NCBI GenBank assembly: GCA_021107195.1
Contig: JAIOTF010000101.1
Coordinates: 1 to 11,377 of the forward strand
Direction: 5' to 3'
DNA length: 11,377 nt
Source of the DNA: Anaerolineaceae bacterium
GTDB taxonomy: Bacteria > Chloroflexota > Anaerolineae > Anaerolineales > Anaerolineaceae
The position numbers and the translations under genes are program-made. Every line of letters starts with the position of its first letter. The first letter of the stretch is position 1. Under the pieces are notes generated by a model that saw only the letters and a list, made by a program, of their open reading frames with translations, did no database searches and was not told the origin of the DNA. Below, one piece after another: positions 1 through 6,303 of this stretch.

Positions 1-1097
1 ACCAGCGCGCCGCGGGCATCGCTCTTCCAATAAGGAGCGAACAGGCCAGAGAACGCCGGAACAAAGTAAATACCGCCACTATCATCAACCGTCTTGGCCA
101 GGGGTTCAATATCCTTTGAGTCTTCGATCATTTTCAGATTATCGCGAATCCACTGTACCAATGCGCCAGTAATAGCAATGGAACCTTCCAGTGCGTAGAC
201 AGCGGGCTGGTCACCGATTTTGTAGCCGAGGGTGGTCAGCAGGCCATTCTTGGACTGAACTGGCTTCGTGCCCGTATTCAACAGCATGAAGCATCCGGTG
301 CCATAGGTGTTCTTGGCTTCGCCGGGATCATAGCAGGTCTGGCCGAAGAGGGCTGCCTGCTGGTCGCCGAGGTCGCCGGCAACCGGAATACCATCAAGAC
401 CGGTGTTCTTGCAGGGACCGTAAACTTCACTGGAGGCTTTGATGGCCGGCAGCATCGCCCGCGGAATGCCCATGACTGCAAGCATATCAGGATCCCAGTC
501 CAGCGTTTCCAGGTTCATCAACATGGTTCGGGAAGCGTTGGTCACATCGGTGACATGTACGCCGCCTTTGGGACCGCCGGTCAAATTCCAAATAACCCAG
601 GTATCGATATTGCCGAACAGGACTTCACCCTTCTCTGCTTTTGCACGTACACCTTCAACGTTGTCCAGGACCCATTTGATCTTTGGGCCTGAGAAATAGG
701 TTGCTAAGGGCAGACCAACCTTCTCGCGGAAGCGGTCCTGCCCGCCGTCCTTCGCCAGCTCATTGCAAATGCCAGCGGTACGGGTATCCTGCCATACGAT
801 CGCGTTGTGAACTGGTTTGCCTGTCGCCTTTTCCCAAACCACGGTGGTCTCGCGCTGATTGGTTACACCTACCGCGGCAATGTCTTTACTTGTCACACCA
901 GTTTTTTCCATGGCCCCTTTGATAACTTCCTGGGTTCGCGTCCAAATTTCCATCGGATCATGTTCAACCCAACCGGGCTTAGGAAAAATTTGCTCGTGTT
1001 CCTTCTGATACACACCAACTACTTTTCCGGAATGATCAAAAATCATAAACCGGGTGCTGGTAGTACCTTGGTCTACTGCTGCAACATACTTCGCCAT
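1..1097 (-). CDS. glpK: Glycerol kinase, C-terminus cut off by the window edge
   Basis: Cytoplasmic FGGY-family kinase that converts glycerol plus ATP to sn-glycerol-3-phosphate. About 365 of the usual ~500 residues are present, starting MAKYVAAVDQGTTSTRF, which contains the N-terminal phosphate-binding loop DQGTTS. Further family landmarks are PKPGWVEHDPMEIW, VTNQRETTVVWEK, NAIVWQDTRTA, TDVTNASRTML, and GDLGDQQAALFGQ with the catalytic Asp, followed by KNTYGTGCFML. The ATG is preceded by AAGGAG at 1105-1110. The stretch between SSEVYG and the GDQQ motif holds no histidine, unlike the HPr-phosphorylated GlpKs of Gram-positive bacteria, so PTS control of that type is unlikely. It is the last visible gene of glpF-dhaK-dhaL-glpK, 45 bases after dhaL. 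The reading frame is intact; the 3' end lies outside the window. Confidence 0.97.
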   Translation of the reverse strand, partial: MAKYVAAVDQGTTSTRFMIFDHSGKVVGVYQKEHEQIFPKPGWVEHDPMEIWTRTQEVIKGAMEKTGVTSKDIAAVGVTNQRETTVVWEKATGKPVHNAIVWQDTRTAGICNELAKDGGQDRFREKVGLPLATYFSGPKIKWVLDNVEGVRAKAEKGEVLFGNIDTWVIWNLTGGPKGGVHVTDVTNASRTMLMNLETLDWDPDMLAVMGIPRAMLPAIKASSEVYGPCKNTGLDGIPVAGDLGDQQAALFGQTCYDPGEAKNTYGTGCFMLLNTGTKPVQSKNGLLTTLGYKIGDQPAVYALEGSIAITGALVQWIRDNLKMIEDSKDIEPLAKTVDDSGGIYFVPAFSGLFAPYWKSDARGAL

Positions 1098-1142
1098 TTT
1101 AATACTCCTTCACATATTAGTTTGAGTTTTCCAACAGCAATT

Positions 1143-1784
1143 TTACTTGTGGCTATTCGTCCATGTTTTAAACGCGGTATTCACCAGGTAAAATGAGGAA
1201 GTGGCGCCAGGATCTTGATGTCCTGCGCTTCGTTCCCCAAGATAGCTGGCCCGTCCTTTGCGCGCCACCAAAGGAATTGTTGCGATCATGCCTTCTTCGG
1301 CTGCCTTGGCAGAGTTCTTCAATCCTTCACTCAACGACAGACCCTTGCTAACAGATTCTTTCAGTGCTTCTACCGCTGGCGTTAGCGCATCAACCATTGT
1401 CTTGTCTTCCAAAACAGCCTTCCCTCTGCTTACCACCCCGGTTGTCGCCGCTTCAAGTGCATCGGCCCAATCCGCCAGAGTCAGCTCCATTTTTCCACTA
1501 ACCGCTTTGCCCGCCTGAATGAAGAGGGAGCCATACAGGGGACCGCCAGCTCCACCGACTGTGGAAAGCAGCGTCATACCGACAGTCTTAAAAATTGTGC
1601 CAATATCCTGATCCTCCATGCCTGGAAGCTTAGAAAGTACAGCCTGGAAACCGCGGTTCATATTAGCGCCGTGATCTGCATCACCAATGGCCGAGTCCAG
1701 GTCTGTGAGATAATCTTTCTTCTCGACAAGTAACTGTGCATATACTTTGATCCAGTCGATGACATCATCGCGGGTGATAACCAT
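1143..1784 (-). CDS. dhaL: Dihydroxyacetone kinase, nucleotide-binding subunit DhaL
   Basis: Cytoplasmic ADP/ATP-binding subunit of dihydroxyacetone kinase. In PTS-type systems DhaL holds a tightly bound ADP that is phosphorylated by DhaM and passes the phosphate to DHA on DhaK. The 213-residue protein is close to the E. coli length of 210. The Mg-binding aspartates are visible as D30, D35 and D37 in DLDSAIGDADHG, followed by the glycine-rich nucleotide loop STVGGAGGPLYGSLF and the C-terminal family signature ASYLGERSAGHQDPGATSS. The ATG has AAGGAG at 1794-1799. It lies 57 bases after dhaK, and a perfect hairpin fills much of that gap. DhaL is separate from DhaK, which points to the three-part DhaKLM type rather than the fused ATP-dependent enzyme, but no DhaM is visible in this window. 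Confidence 0.96.
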   Translation of the reverse strand: MVITRDDVIDWIKVYAQLLVEKKDYLTDLDSAIGDADHGANMNRGFQAVLSKLPGMEDQDIGTIFKTVGMTLLSTVGGAGGPLYGSLFIQAGKAVSGKMELTLADWADALEAATTGVVSRGKAVLEDKTMVDALTPAVEALKESVSKGLSLSEGLKNSAKAAEEGMIATIPLVARKGRASYLGERSAGHQDPGATSSFYLVNTAFKTWTNSHK

Positions 1785-1804
1785 AATTCTTTGCTCCTTG
1801 AGTA

Positions 1805-1832
1805 TGAGAGGCTGATATCTATCAGCCTCTCA
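1805..1832 (-). other. Perfect 13-bp intercistronic hairpin between dhaK and dhaL
   Basis: The arms TGAGAGGCTGATA (1805-1817) and TATCAGCCTCTCA (1820-1832) are exact reverse complements separated by 2 bases. The structure starts 9 bases after the dhaK stop and ends just before the dhaL ribosome binding site. No T-run follows on the minus strand, so it is not a classical terminator. An mRNA-stabilising or processing stem that sets the relative output of dhaK and dhaL is the likeliest role (inference). Confidence 0.75.
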
Positions 1833-1841
1833 CTTTCAGTA

Positions 1842-2843
1842 CTAAATTCCCTTGCGCATGCCTGCTGTGAGAACAGGTGCATCCCACAGTTTGATGAGGT
1901 CAGCATCCATCTTAAGCATGGTGATAGAAGTACCGGCCATTTCAAGGCTGGTGATGTACGGGCCAATCAGGTTCCGCACAACCTTGATGCCATGTTTTTC
2001 TGCCACTTCCACAGCTTTTCGATAGAGAACATAAAGCTCGATCAGCGGTGTGCCGCCCATGCCGTTGACGAACAGCAATACTTCGTCTCCGGATTTGTAG
2101 GGGATATCCGAAATGATGGGATCCATGAGCATTTCCACAACTTCGTCAGCCGATTGAAGCTTCATCCTCTTCCGACCTGGTTCGCCGTGAATGCCGATGC
2201 CAATTTCCATCTCATCTTCCGGCAGATCAAAAGTGGGTTTCCCGGCGTGCGGGACGGTGCAAGAGGTCAAGGCCATACCCATAGTGCGGCCGAGGCTGTT
2301 AACTTTGCGGGCCAGGTCCGCCACCTCTTTGAGGGAGCGTCCTTCTTCTGCTGCTGCACCGCAGATCTTTTCGACCAGCACGGTCAGACCAACACCGCGG
2401 CGGCCAGCTGTATAAAGGCTGTCCTTCACAGCAACGTCATCATCAATAACGACGGCTTCAACTTCAAGGCCTTCTTCTTTGGCCAGATCAGCAGCCATTT
2501 CGAAATTCATCACATCGCCCGTATAATTCTTGACGATGTGAAGCACACCTGCGCCGCCGTCAACTGCTTTGGTGGCCGCAAGCATCTGGTCGGGGGTCGG
2601 GCTGGTGAAAACCGCACCAGGGCAGGCTGCATCCAGCATACCTTTACCAACGAAACCGCCGTGCATCGGCTCATGGCCGCTTCCGCCGCCCGAGATGATG
2701 CCGACTTTTCCTTTCACCGGCGCATCTACGCGCACAATGAAATCAGGATCATAAAATACTTTGACCAGATCAGGGTGAGCAAGCTCGATACCTTGCAGTT
2801 CTTCCTTCACCACTTCTTCCGGTTTGTTGATTAATTTTTTCAT
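1842..2843 (-). CDS. dhaK: Dihydroxyacetone kinase, substrate-binding subunit DhaK
   Basis: Cytoplasmic subunit that binds DHA covalently as a hemiaminal on a histidine and presents it for phosphorylation by the DhaL-bound nucleotide, giving DHAP. The 333 residues span the full family length. Visible landmarks are GGGSGHEP at 52-59 (His57, the equivalent of the substrate-gripping His56 of E. coli DhaK), VKNYTGD with Asp110, and GIGIHGEPG with His219 as the covalent substrate-binding residue. The start MKKLINKPEEVVKEELQG is typical of the family and is preceded by AAGGA about 10 bases upstream. It is the second gene of the glpF operon, between glpF and dhaL. Nothing is missing or frameshifted. 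Confidence 0.97.
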   Translation of the reverse strand: MKKLINKPEEVVKEELQGIELAHPDLVKVFYDPDFIVRVDAPVKGKVGIISGGGSGHEPMHGGFVGKGMLDAACPGAVFTSPTPDQMLAATKAVDGGAGVLHIVKNYTGDVMNFEMAADLAKEEGLEVEAVVIDDDVAVKDSLYTAGRRGVGLTVLVEKICGAAAEEGRSLKEVADLARKVNSLGRTMGMALTSCTVPHAGKPTFDLPEDEMEIGIGIHGEPGRKRMKLQSADEVVEMLMDPIISDIPYKSGDEVLLFVNGMGGTPLIELYVLYRKAVEVAEKHGIKVVRNLIGPYITSLEMAGTSITMLKMDADLIKLWDAPVLTAGMRKGI

Positions 2844-2860
2844 AGGAGGGTTCCTTTATG

Positions 2861-2891
2861 TCTCGGCAGCCTCTCTGCGAAGCTGCCGAGA
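2861..2891 (-). other. 10-bp intercistronic hairpin between glpF and dhaK
   Basis: The arms TCTCGGCAGC (2861-2870) and GCTGCCGAGA (2882-2891) are exact complements around an 11-base loop. The structure fills the gap between the glpF stop and the dhaK ribosome binding site. On the minus strand it is followed by CATAAAGG, not a T-run, so readthrough is expected. It shares the 9-mer GAGAGGCTG with the hairpin at 1805-1832. Confidence 0.7.
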
Positions 2892-2907
2892 ATGATTATA
2901 GCTTAGT

Positions 2908-3702
2908 TTATTCTCCACTACCCAGGTTCTTGGTGACAAAGGCATCGTAAGTCCAGACACCAATCGGTCCGGCAATGGCGGGAATTAACACAGGCGGGAT
3001 CAGCCAGTACAGACCATCGAAGAGACCTTTTGTGCCGACCAGCAGGCCGAAGATGCGCGGAGCGAGGTCACGGGCGGGGTTGATCGAATAGCCAGAGGGA
3101 CCGCCGAGGGAAAGGCCAACAGCCAAAACGGTGAAACCGACAAGGAATGGCCCAAGATTGTGTAACAGGCCCGTGTTCTTCGAGTCACCGCTGGCAAGGA
3201 CGCCCCACATCAGTACGCAGGTGCCAATCAGCTCTGCGATCGAGGCAGTTACCAGCGAATAGCTGCCCACAGAAGCAGCACCTTCACCACCCCAGAATGA
3301 AGCGCCAAAGACACCGCCGGGACCAGTGGACCAAACATTTGGCATACCTGCTGCTACCAGACCATCGCGGTAGACCAGATATACTGCCAGAGCGCCCAGA
3401 AAAGCACCAATCATCTGTGCAGCGATGTAGGGGAACACTTTCTTCCAGGGGAAATCGCGTCCCACAGCCAACCCCAACGTCACAGCCGGGTTGATATGTG
3501 CCCCGGAAACGCCGGCAGAAACATAGACTGCAATGATAACAGCAAAGGCCCAGCCAATGGCGATCGTGTTCCAGTTATAAGCTGGAGCAGCGAGACGGGG
3601 AGCAAGACCAACATTGGCGACAACGCCGTCACCCAACAAGATCAGGATGAAGGTTCCGAAAACCTCACCAATGAATTCATTCTTCAAACTCTTTTCTTTC
3701 AT
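2908..3702 (-). CDS. glpF: Glycerol uptake facilitator (aquaglyceroporin)
   Basis: Inner-membrane MIP-family channel for passive uptake of glycerol and similar small polyols. It has 264 residues and a six-helix, two-half-helix layout. The two pore motifs are NPA at 71-73 (GAHINPAVT) and NPARD at 208-212; the Asp after the Arg is the glyceroporin rather than water-channel signature. By alignment to E. coli GlpF the selectivity-filter residues are W51, Y205 (Phe in E. coli) and R211. The ATG at 3702 has AAGAGGAG at 3713-3720. It is the first gene of the operon glpF-dhaK-dhaL-glpK and is preceded by a long regulatory region with DhaR-type palindromes. Confidence 0.96.
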   Translation of the reverse strand: MKEKSLKNEFIGEVFGTFILILLGDGVVANVGLAPRLAAPAYNWNTIAIGWAFAVIIAVYVSAGVSGAHINPAVTLGLAVGRDFPWKKVFPYIAAQMIGAFLGALAVYLVYRDGLVAAGMPNVWSTGPGGVFGASFWGGEGAASVGSYSLVTASIAELIGTCVLMWGVLASGDSKNTGLLHNLGPFLVGFTVLAVGLSLGGPSGYSINPARDLAPRIFGLLVGTKGLFDGLYWLIPPVLIPAIAGPIGVWTYDAFVTKNLGSGE

Positions 3703-3755
3703 AGCTTATTCACTCCTCTTAGGATATATTTTACAAGATCAAAAGATGTTCATGT

Positions 3756-3770
3756 GTTTCGCTTTGAAAA
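3756..3770. promoter_or_regulatory. Imperfect third copy of the GTTTC-N5-GAAAC box
   Basis: GTTTCGCTTTGAAAA matches the two perfect palindromes near 4211 and 4242 except for the last base. A possible minus-strand -10 element, TAAAAT (3728-3733), would place the box centre near -42, an activator position for sigma-70 promoters. There is no clear -35. It could be a secondary operator or a second, weaker glpF promoter. Confidence 0.35.
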
Positions 3771-3834
3771 ATCGCTATTTTTCTTCGATAGGCACCTCCT
3801 TGCTTATTTTTACTACATGTTGCGCTATTTTGAG

Positions 3835-3880
3835 TAAGTGCTTTGAGAATGGACGGAACCACTCTCCCTTTGAGCACTTA
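3835..3880 (-). promoter_or_regulatory. Structured leader element: two stacked 8-bp stems
   Basis: On the minus strand, TAAGTGCT pairs with AGCACTTA (outer stem, 8 bp). Inside it GAGAGTGG pairs with CCATTCTC (8 bp, one G-U) around the loop TTCCGT, with an asymmetric internal loop CAAAGG/AA. It lies in the predicted 5' leader of glpF, about 130 bases before the start codon. It is not followed by a T-run, so it is not a simple terminator. I do not recognise it as a known riboswitch class. Because the arms are palindromic it could also be a protein-binding DNA site. Confidence 0.45.
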
Positions 3881-3900
3881 TACACAATTAAAATGATCTG

Positions 3901-3951
3901 CTGTGCTCTGACGGGCTTTCCCCATCAAAGCACAACACCCGCCTTGCACAG
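3901..3951 (-). promoter_or_regulatory. Structured leader element: nested three-stem hairpin
   Basis: On the minus strand, CTGTGC pairs with GCACAG (6 bp). Within it CGGG pairs with CCCG, and within that CTTT pairs with AAAG around the loop GATGGGG. An internal loop AAGG/TCAGA and a 7-base bulge separate the stems. The element is markedly more GC-rich than the AT-rich sequence around it. It lies upstream of the 3835-3880 element in the same predicted leader. No known riboswitch class is recognised. Confidence 0.4.
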
Positions 3952-4165
3952 GATATGCTTCATAAAACGCAAGCTGTGAAATTAAAGATTGAGCAAAATA
4001 TAGAAACAATTCACAATCCCAACACGAAAATAAAAGAATTTCAGTTAATCGAAACCGGCTCTTGTTTTTTTTACTAAAAAAAGATTAATGGAGTGTCAAT
4101 AGCAGCCCGAACACTGGTCCTGCAAATCATTCCCAATTGGGACAATGCAAAATAGCGACTATTAA

Positions 4166-4194
4166 ATTATAAATTCTTGTTGGGAAGAGGTCAA
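4166..4194 (-). promoter_or_regulatory. Sigma-70-type promoter for the glpF-dhaK-dhaL-glpK operon
   Basis: On the minus strand a -35 TTGACC (4189-4194) is followed by a 17-base spacer and a perfect -10 TATAAT (4166-4171), predicting a start near 4159. The two GTTTC-N5-GAAAC boxes are centred about 59 and 90 bases upstream of that start, close to the class I activator spacing known for sigma-70 promoters. This fits the loss of the sigma-54 contact motif in the neighbouring regulator. The resulting leader to the glpF ATG is about 457 bases. Confidence 0.65.
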
Positions 4195-4210
4195 CTAAGT
4201 GGACAAAAGC

Positions 4211-4225
4211 GTTTCGATATGAAAC
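4211..4225. promoter_or_regulatory. Palindromic operator box 1, probably DhaR-bound
   Basis: GTTTCGATATGAAAC is a near-perfect palindrome of the form GTTTC-N5-GAAAC. It recurs 31 bp away (centre to centre, about three helical turns) at 4242-4256. It lies just beyond the 3' end of the DhaR-like gene and upstream of the glpF promoter. Binding by that HTH_8 regulator is inferred from position and from the dyad form typical of Fis-type HTH domains. Confidence 0.65.
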
Positions 4226-4241
4226 ATTTCTAATTACATGT

Positions 4242-4256
4242 GTTTCAATATGAAAC
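4242..4256. promoter_or_regulatory. Palindromic operator box 2, probably DhaR-bound
   Basis: GTTTCAATATGAAAC, flanked by T and A so that the dyad extends to TGTTTC/GAAACA, differs from box 1 at a single central base. It begins 15 bases outside the dhaR coding end on the glpF side. Centre is about 90 bases upstream of the predicted glpF transcript start. Confidence 0.65.
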
Positions 4257-4270
4257 AGTTGCTCTGTTTT

Positions 4271-6268
4271 TCAGGCTTTGTGAATATCTTGCAATGAGAT
4301 ATTGTAGTTTTTCAACCGCCGCCAGAGCGTGGTACGGCTGATGCCCAACATGCTGGCCATCTTGGTTTGGTTGGCGTTGCAAAGCTTTGCGGCACGCACG
4401 ATCAATTCGTGTTCCATCTCATCAAGCGATTGAATTGAAGCTGGACTGATGAAAGGGCCCCTCTCAAAGTCTAAACGGGATATGAAAGCCGGTAAGTGAT
4501 CGGGTTGAATGAGGTAACTATTACCAGCACTCGTCGCGGCGCGCTCTAAAACTGTTTCCAGTTGGTGAATATTCCCCGGCCAGGAATATCTCTTAAAAAT
4601 ATCCGTCACTTCGGAAGAAAGTTTGAGTGGGTGCCCGGCATGCTGTCCGAGACGGGAAAGAATCCGAAACACGAGTAACTCCATATCCTCGGACTGTTCC
4701 CGCAGCGGCGGGATGTTGAATTCAAATGTGCTCAAGCGGTAATATAAGTCGGCCTGAAAACTACCCTGAGCTACCAATTGTTCCAAATTTTCCGTTGTAG
4801 ATGCCAGCACACGCACATCAACTGGAATGGGACGAACACAGCCAATGCGCTGAATGATCTGCAAATCCAGCATATCCAACAGAACAGATTGCGCTTCCAG
4901 AGGTAATTGTGGTATGTCTTTGATAAACAACGAGCCGCCGTTGGCCAACTCCAGCTTTCCAGGCTGCCCGCGCTGTTGGTCGCCTTCGACAGTTCTATCC
5001 TCATATCCGCACAGCTCGATAAGGATCGTATCATTTGGGTAGGCTGAACATGGAAAAATGACAAATGGGCCGTTTTTTCGCTCTCCAGCATTATGTATTG
5101 CCCCGGCCACCAGGTTTTTCCCTGTCCCGTCTTCTCCCCGAATCAATACCGGTGCTGTAGCGTTTGCACAAACCCCTACCTGACGGCGGATCTCCTGCAT
5201 TTTTTGCGAACCGCCCACCAGATTGTCTATTGTAGATAAAGAATGGGCGCCAAACTGGCTGAGAGCCAGTTTTCGGATATCCTTTTCCCGCTTTAAAGTG
5301 ACGATCACATACTGAAGATTATTGTCATGGACAATGTATTGAAGCCCTAGAAGGATGGTAAACGCTTTCTTCTGGCATTGGAATGTGGCCTCGATATCAT
5401 GCAGCGGTTTTCGGTTTTCCAACGCGGCTTCAACAAAGGCGGGAACTTCCAAACAATCTTTGTAGGGTCTACCAACAATGACGCGGGCCGGGATTCCCAT
5501 GATCCTTTCGGCAGAGTGATTCATCTGTTGTAATATCCCCTCTGCGTCCCAAACCAGGACACCTTCAGAGATCGTTGCCAGAATAATTTTTAATTGTGCC
5601 AGTTGCACTTCTTGTTCTGCCAGCAGCAGGTCGGCCTGATGCTGATTTTCGATCGCTTTTGCGCCCAAAGTCGCTACAGCCAACACATTCATGTTGGGTT
5701 CTGTCATAAAACTAATAATGCCGAGTGTACCCAGCAGCGTTCCGCCCAGATCAAAAATGGGCGCTGCGCTTTCATCAAGCACGTGAAACTGCCGCACGTA
5801 ATGCTCAGCGCCGCAAACTCTGGAGGGAAACCGTTCAGCCAATGCCAGCGAGAAAGCATTAGTTCCCATTATCCCTTCAGAAAACTGCCCCCCTTTGGCA
5901 ATTCCCCATGAGGCCAATTTTTCTAAAATGCTTTTCTTCCCCAAAATTTCCAGGATATAGCCAGCGGAATTTGTGTATACAATGCAACTGCTGGTATGCT
6001 CAAGAAATTGATAGGTATCTTCCATCACCGGCCGGGCAATGGAAACCAGATTAAAACTGGCTACCTGCGCAGCGAGCAAATAATACTCGCTGAGCCGCTG
6101 CAGTTGTATTGTCTGGAATGGATTTAAACGAGGCTGAGATCGCATCCAGGAAGATGCGATCTGTTGCGGGACGAATGACTTCACTCGCTGGGAATGAACA
6201 TATTCGTCCCACGCTTCAAGCATTCGCTCTTGGTCTACGGAGTTCTCCGTAAGATCATTATGAATCAT
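4271..6268 (-). CDS. dhaR: DhaR/AcoR-type transcription regulator (GAF-PAS-AAA+-HTH_8), sigma-54 motifs lost
   Basis: Probable activator of the glycerol/DHA genes. From the ATG at 6268 it has 665 residues; E. coli DhaR has about 640. Order of domains: an N-terminal region with the AcoR/DhaR GAF signature (SEGIMGTNAFSLALAERFPSRVCGAEH, about 130-157), a PAS domain (about 225-325), an AAA+ domain (about 350-580) and a C-terminal Fis-type HTH (NQTKMASMLGISRTTLWRRLKNY, about 633-656). Walker A is present as GEDGTGKN (378-385). The sigma-54 contact loop GAFTGA is replaced by RTVEGD in ELCGYEDRTVEGDQQRG, and Walker B reads SLFIKDI instead of the usual LFLDEI. It is therefore unlikely to drive sigma-54 promoters, as known for E. 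coli DhaR, which works with sigma-70. It follows the DUF1667 gene by about 35 bases. An in-frame TTG at 6274 is an alternative start; neither has a good ribosome binding site. Confidence 0.88.
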   Translation of the reverse strand: MIHNDLTENSVDQERMLEAWDEYVHSQRVKSFVPQQIASSWMRSQPRLNPFQTIQLQRLSEYYLLAAQVASFNLVSIARPVMEDTYQFLEHTSSCIVYTNSAGYILEILGKKSILEKLASWGIAKGGQFSEGIMGTNAFSLALAERFPSRVCGAEHYVRQFHVLDESAAPIFDLGGTLLGTLGIISFMTEPNMNVLAVATLGAKAIENQHQADLLLAEQEVQLAQLKIILATISEGVLVWDAEGILQQMNHSAERIMGIPARVIVGRPYKDCLEVPAFVEAALENRKPLHDIEATFQCQKKAFTILLGLQYIVHDNNLQYVIVTLKREKDIRKLALSQFGAHSLSTIDNLVGGSQKMQEIRRQVGVCANATAPVLIRGEDGTGKNLVAGAIHNAGERKNGPFVIFPCSAYPNDTILIELCGYEDRTVEGDQQRGQPGKLELANGGSLFIKDIPQLPLEAQSVLLDMLDLQIIQRIGCVRPIPVDVRVLASTTENLEQLVAQGSFQADLYYRLSTFEFNIPPLREQSEDMELLVFRILSRLGQHAGHPLKLSSEVTDIFKRYSWPGNIHQLETVLERAATSAGNSYLIQPDHLPAFISRLDFERGPFISPASIQSLDEMEHELIVRAAKLCNANQTKMASMLGISRTTLWRRLKNYNISLQDIHKA

Positions 6269-6303
6269 TGACAAGTTTTAAAATCAACCAGACATCTACC
6301 TCT

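Larger units (their letters stand above)
3703..4270 (-). promoter_or_regulatory. Control region between dhaR and glpF with long predicted leader
   Basis: This 568-base AT-rich stretch carries no convincing protein gene. Read on the minus strand it holds, in order: two palindromic boxes just after the dhaR stop, a consensus-like sigma-70 promoter, a 12-bp palindrome TCCCAATTGGGA (4131-4142), an AT-only stretch (about 4064-4083), two nested hairpins (3901-3951 and 3835-3880), an unused Shine-Dalgarno-like AAGGAGGTG (3793-3801), a small stem GAAAAAT/ATTTTTC (3766-3783), a weaker palindromic box, and the glpF ribosome binding site. A transcript from the promoter would have about 457 untranslated bases. 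The main elements are described separately. Confidence 0.7.

Noticed and set aside
807..1196. 129-codon plus-strand frame over the start of glpK
   Set aside because: It overlaps the glpK N-terminus and the glpK-dhaL junction in antisense; the product is low in recognisable features.
1791..2834. 347-codon open frame on the plus strand opposite dhaK
   Set aside because: It lies antisense over dhaK, whose protein is unmistakable. The plus-strand product shows no recognisable domain and arises from codon bias in the real gene.
3496..3979. Plus-strand frames of 113 and 121 codons across the glpF start and its upstream region
   Set aside because: Both begin inside glpF in antisense and run into AT-rich control sequence with no protein signature.
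4064..4083. T-run and A-run (TTTTTTTT-ACT-AAAAAAA) as a terminator for dhaR
   Set aside because: There is no GC-rich stem before the T-run on either strand; this is an AT tract only.
4071..4099. TTGACA with a 17-base spacer to TAGTAA as an alternative glpF promoter
   Set aside because: The -35 is perfect but the -10 matches at only three of six bases; TTGACC-N17-TATAAT at 4166-4194 is much better.
4123..4138. Possible sigma-54 promoter (TTGG...TTGC pattern) upstream of glpF
   Set aside because: The GG to GC spacing is one base short of the invariant sigma-54 spacing, and the neighbouring regulator lacks GAFTGA.
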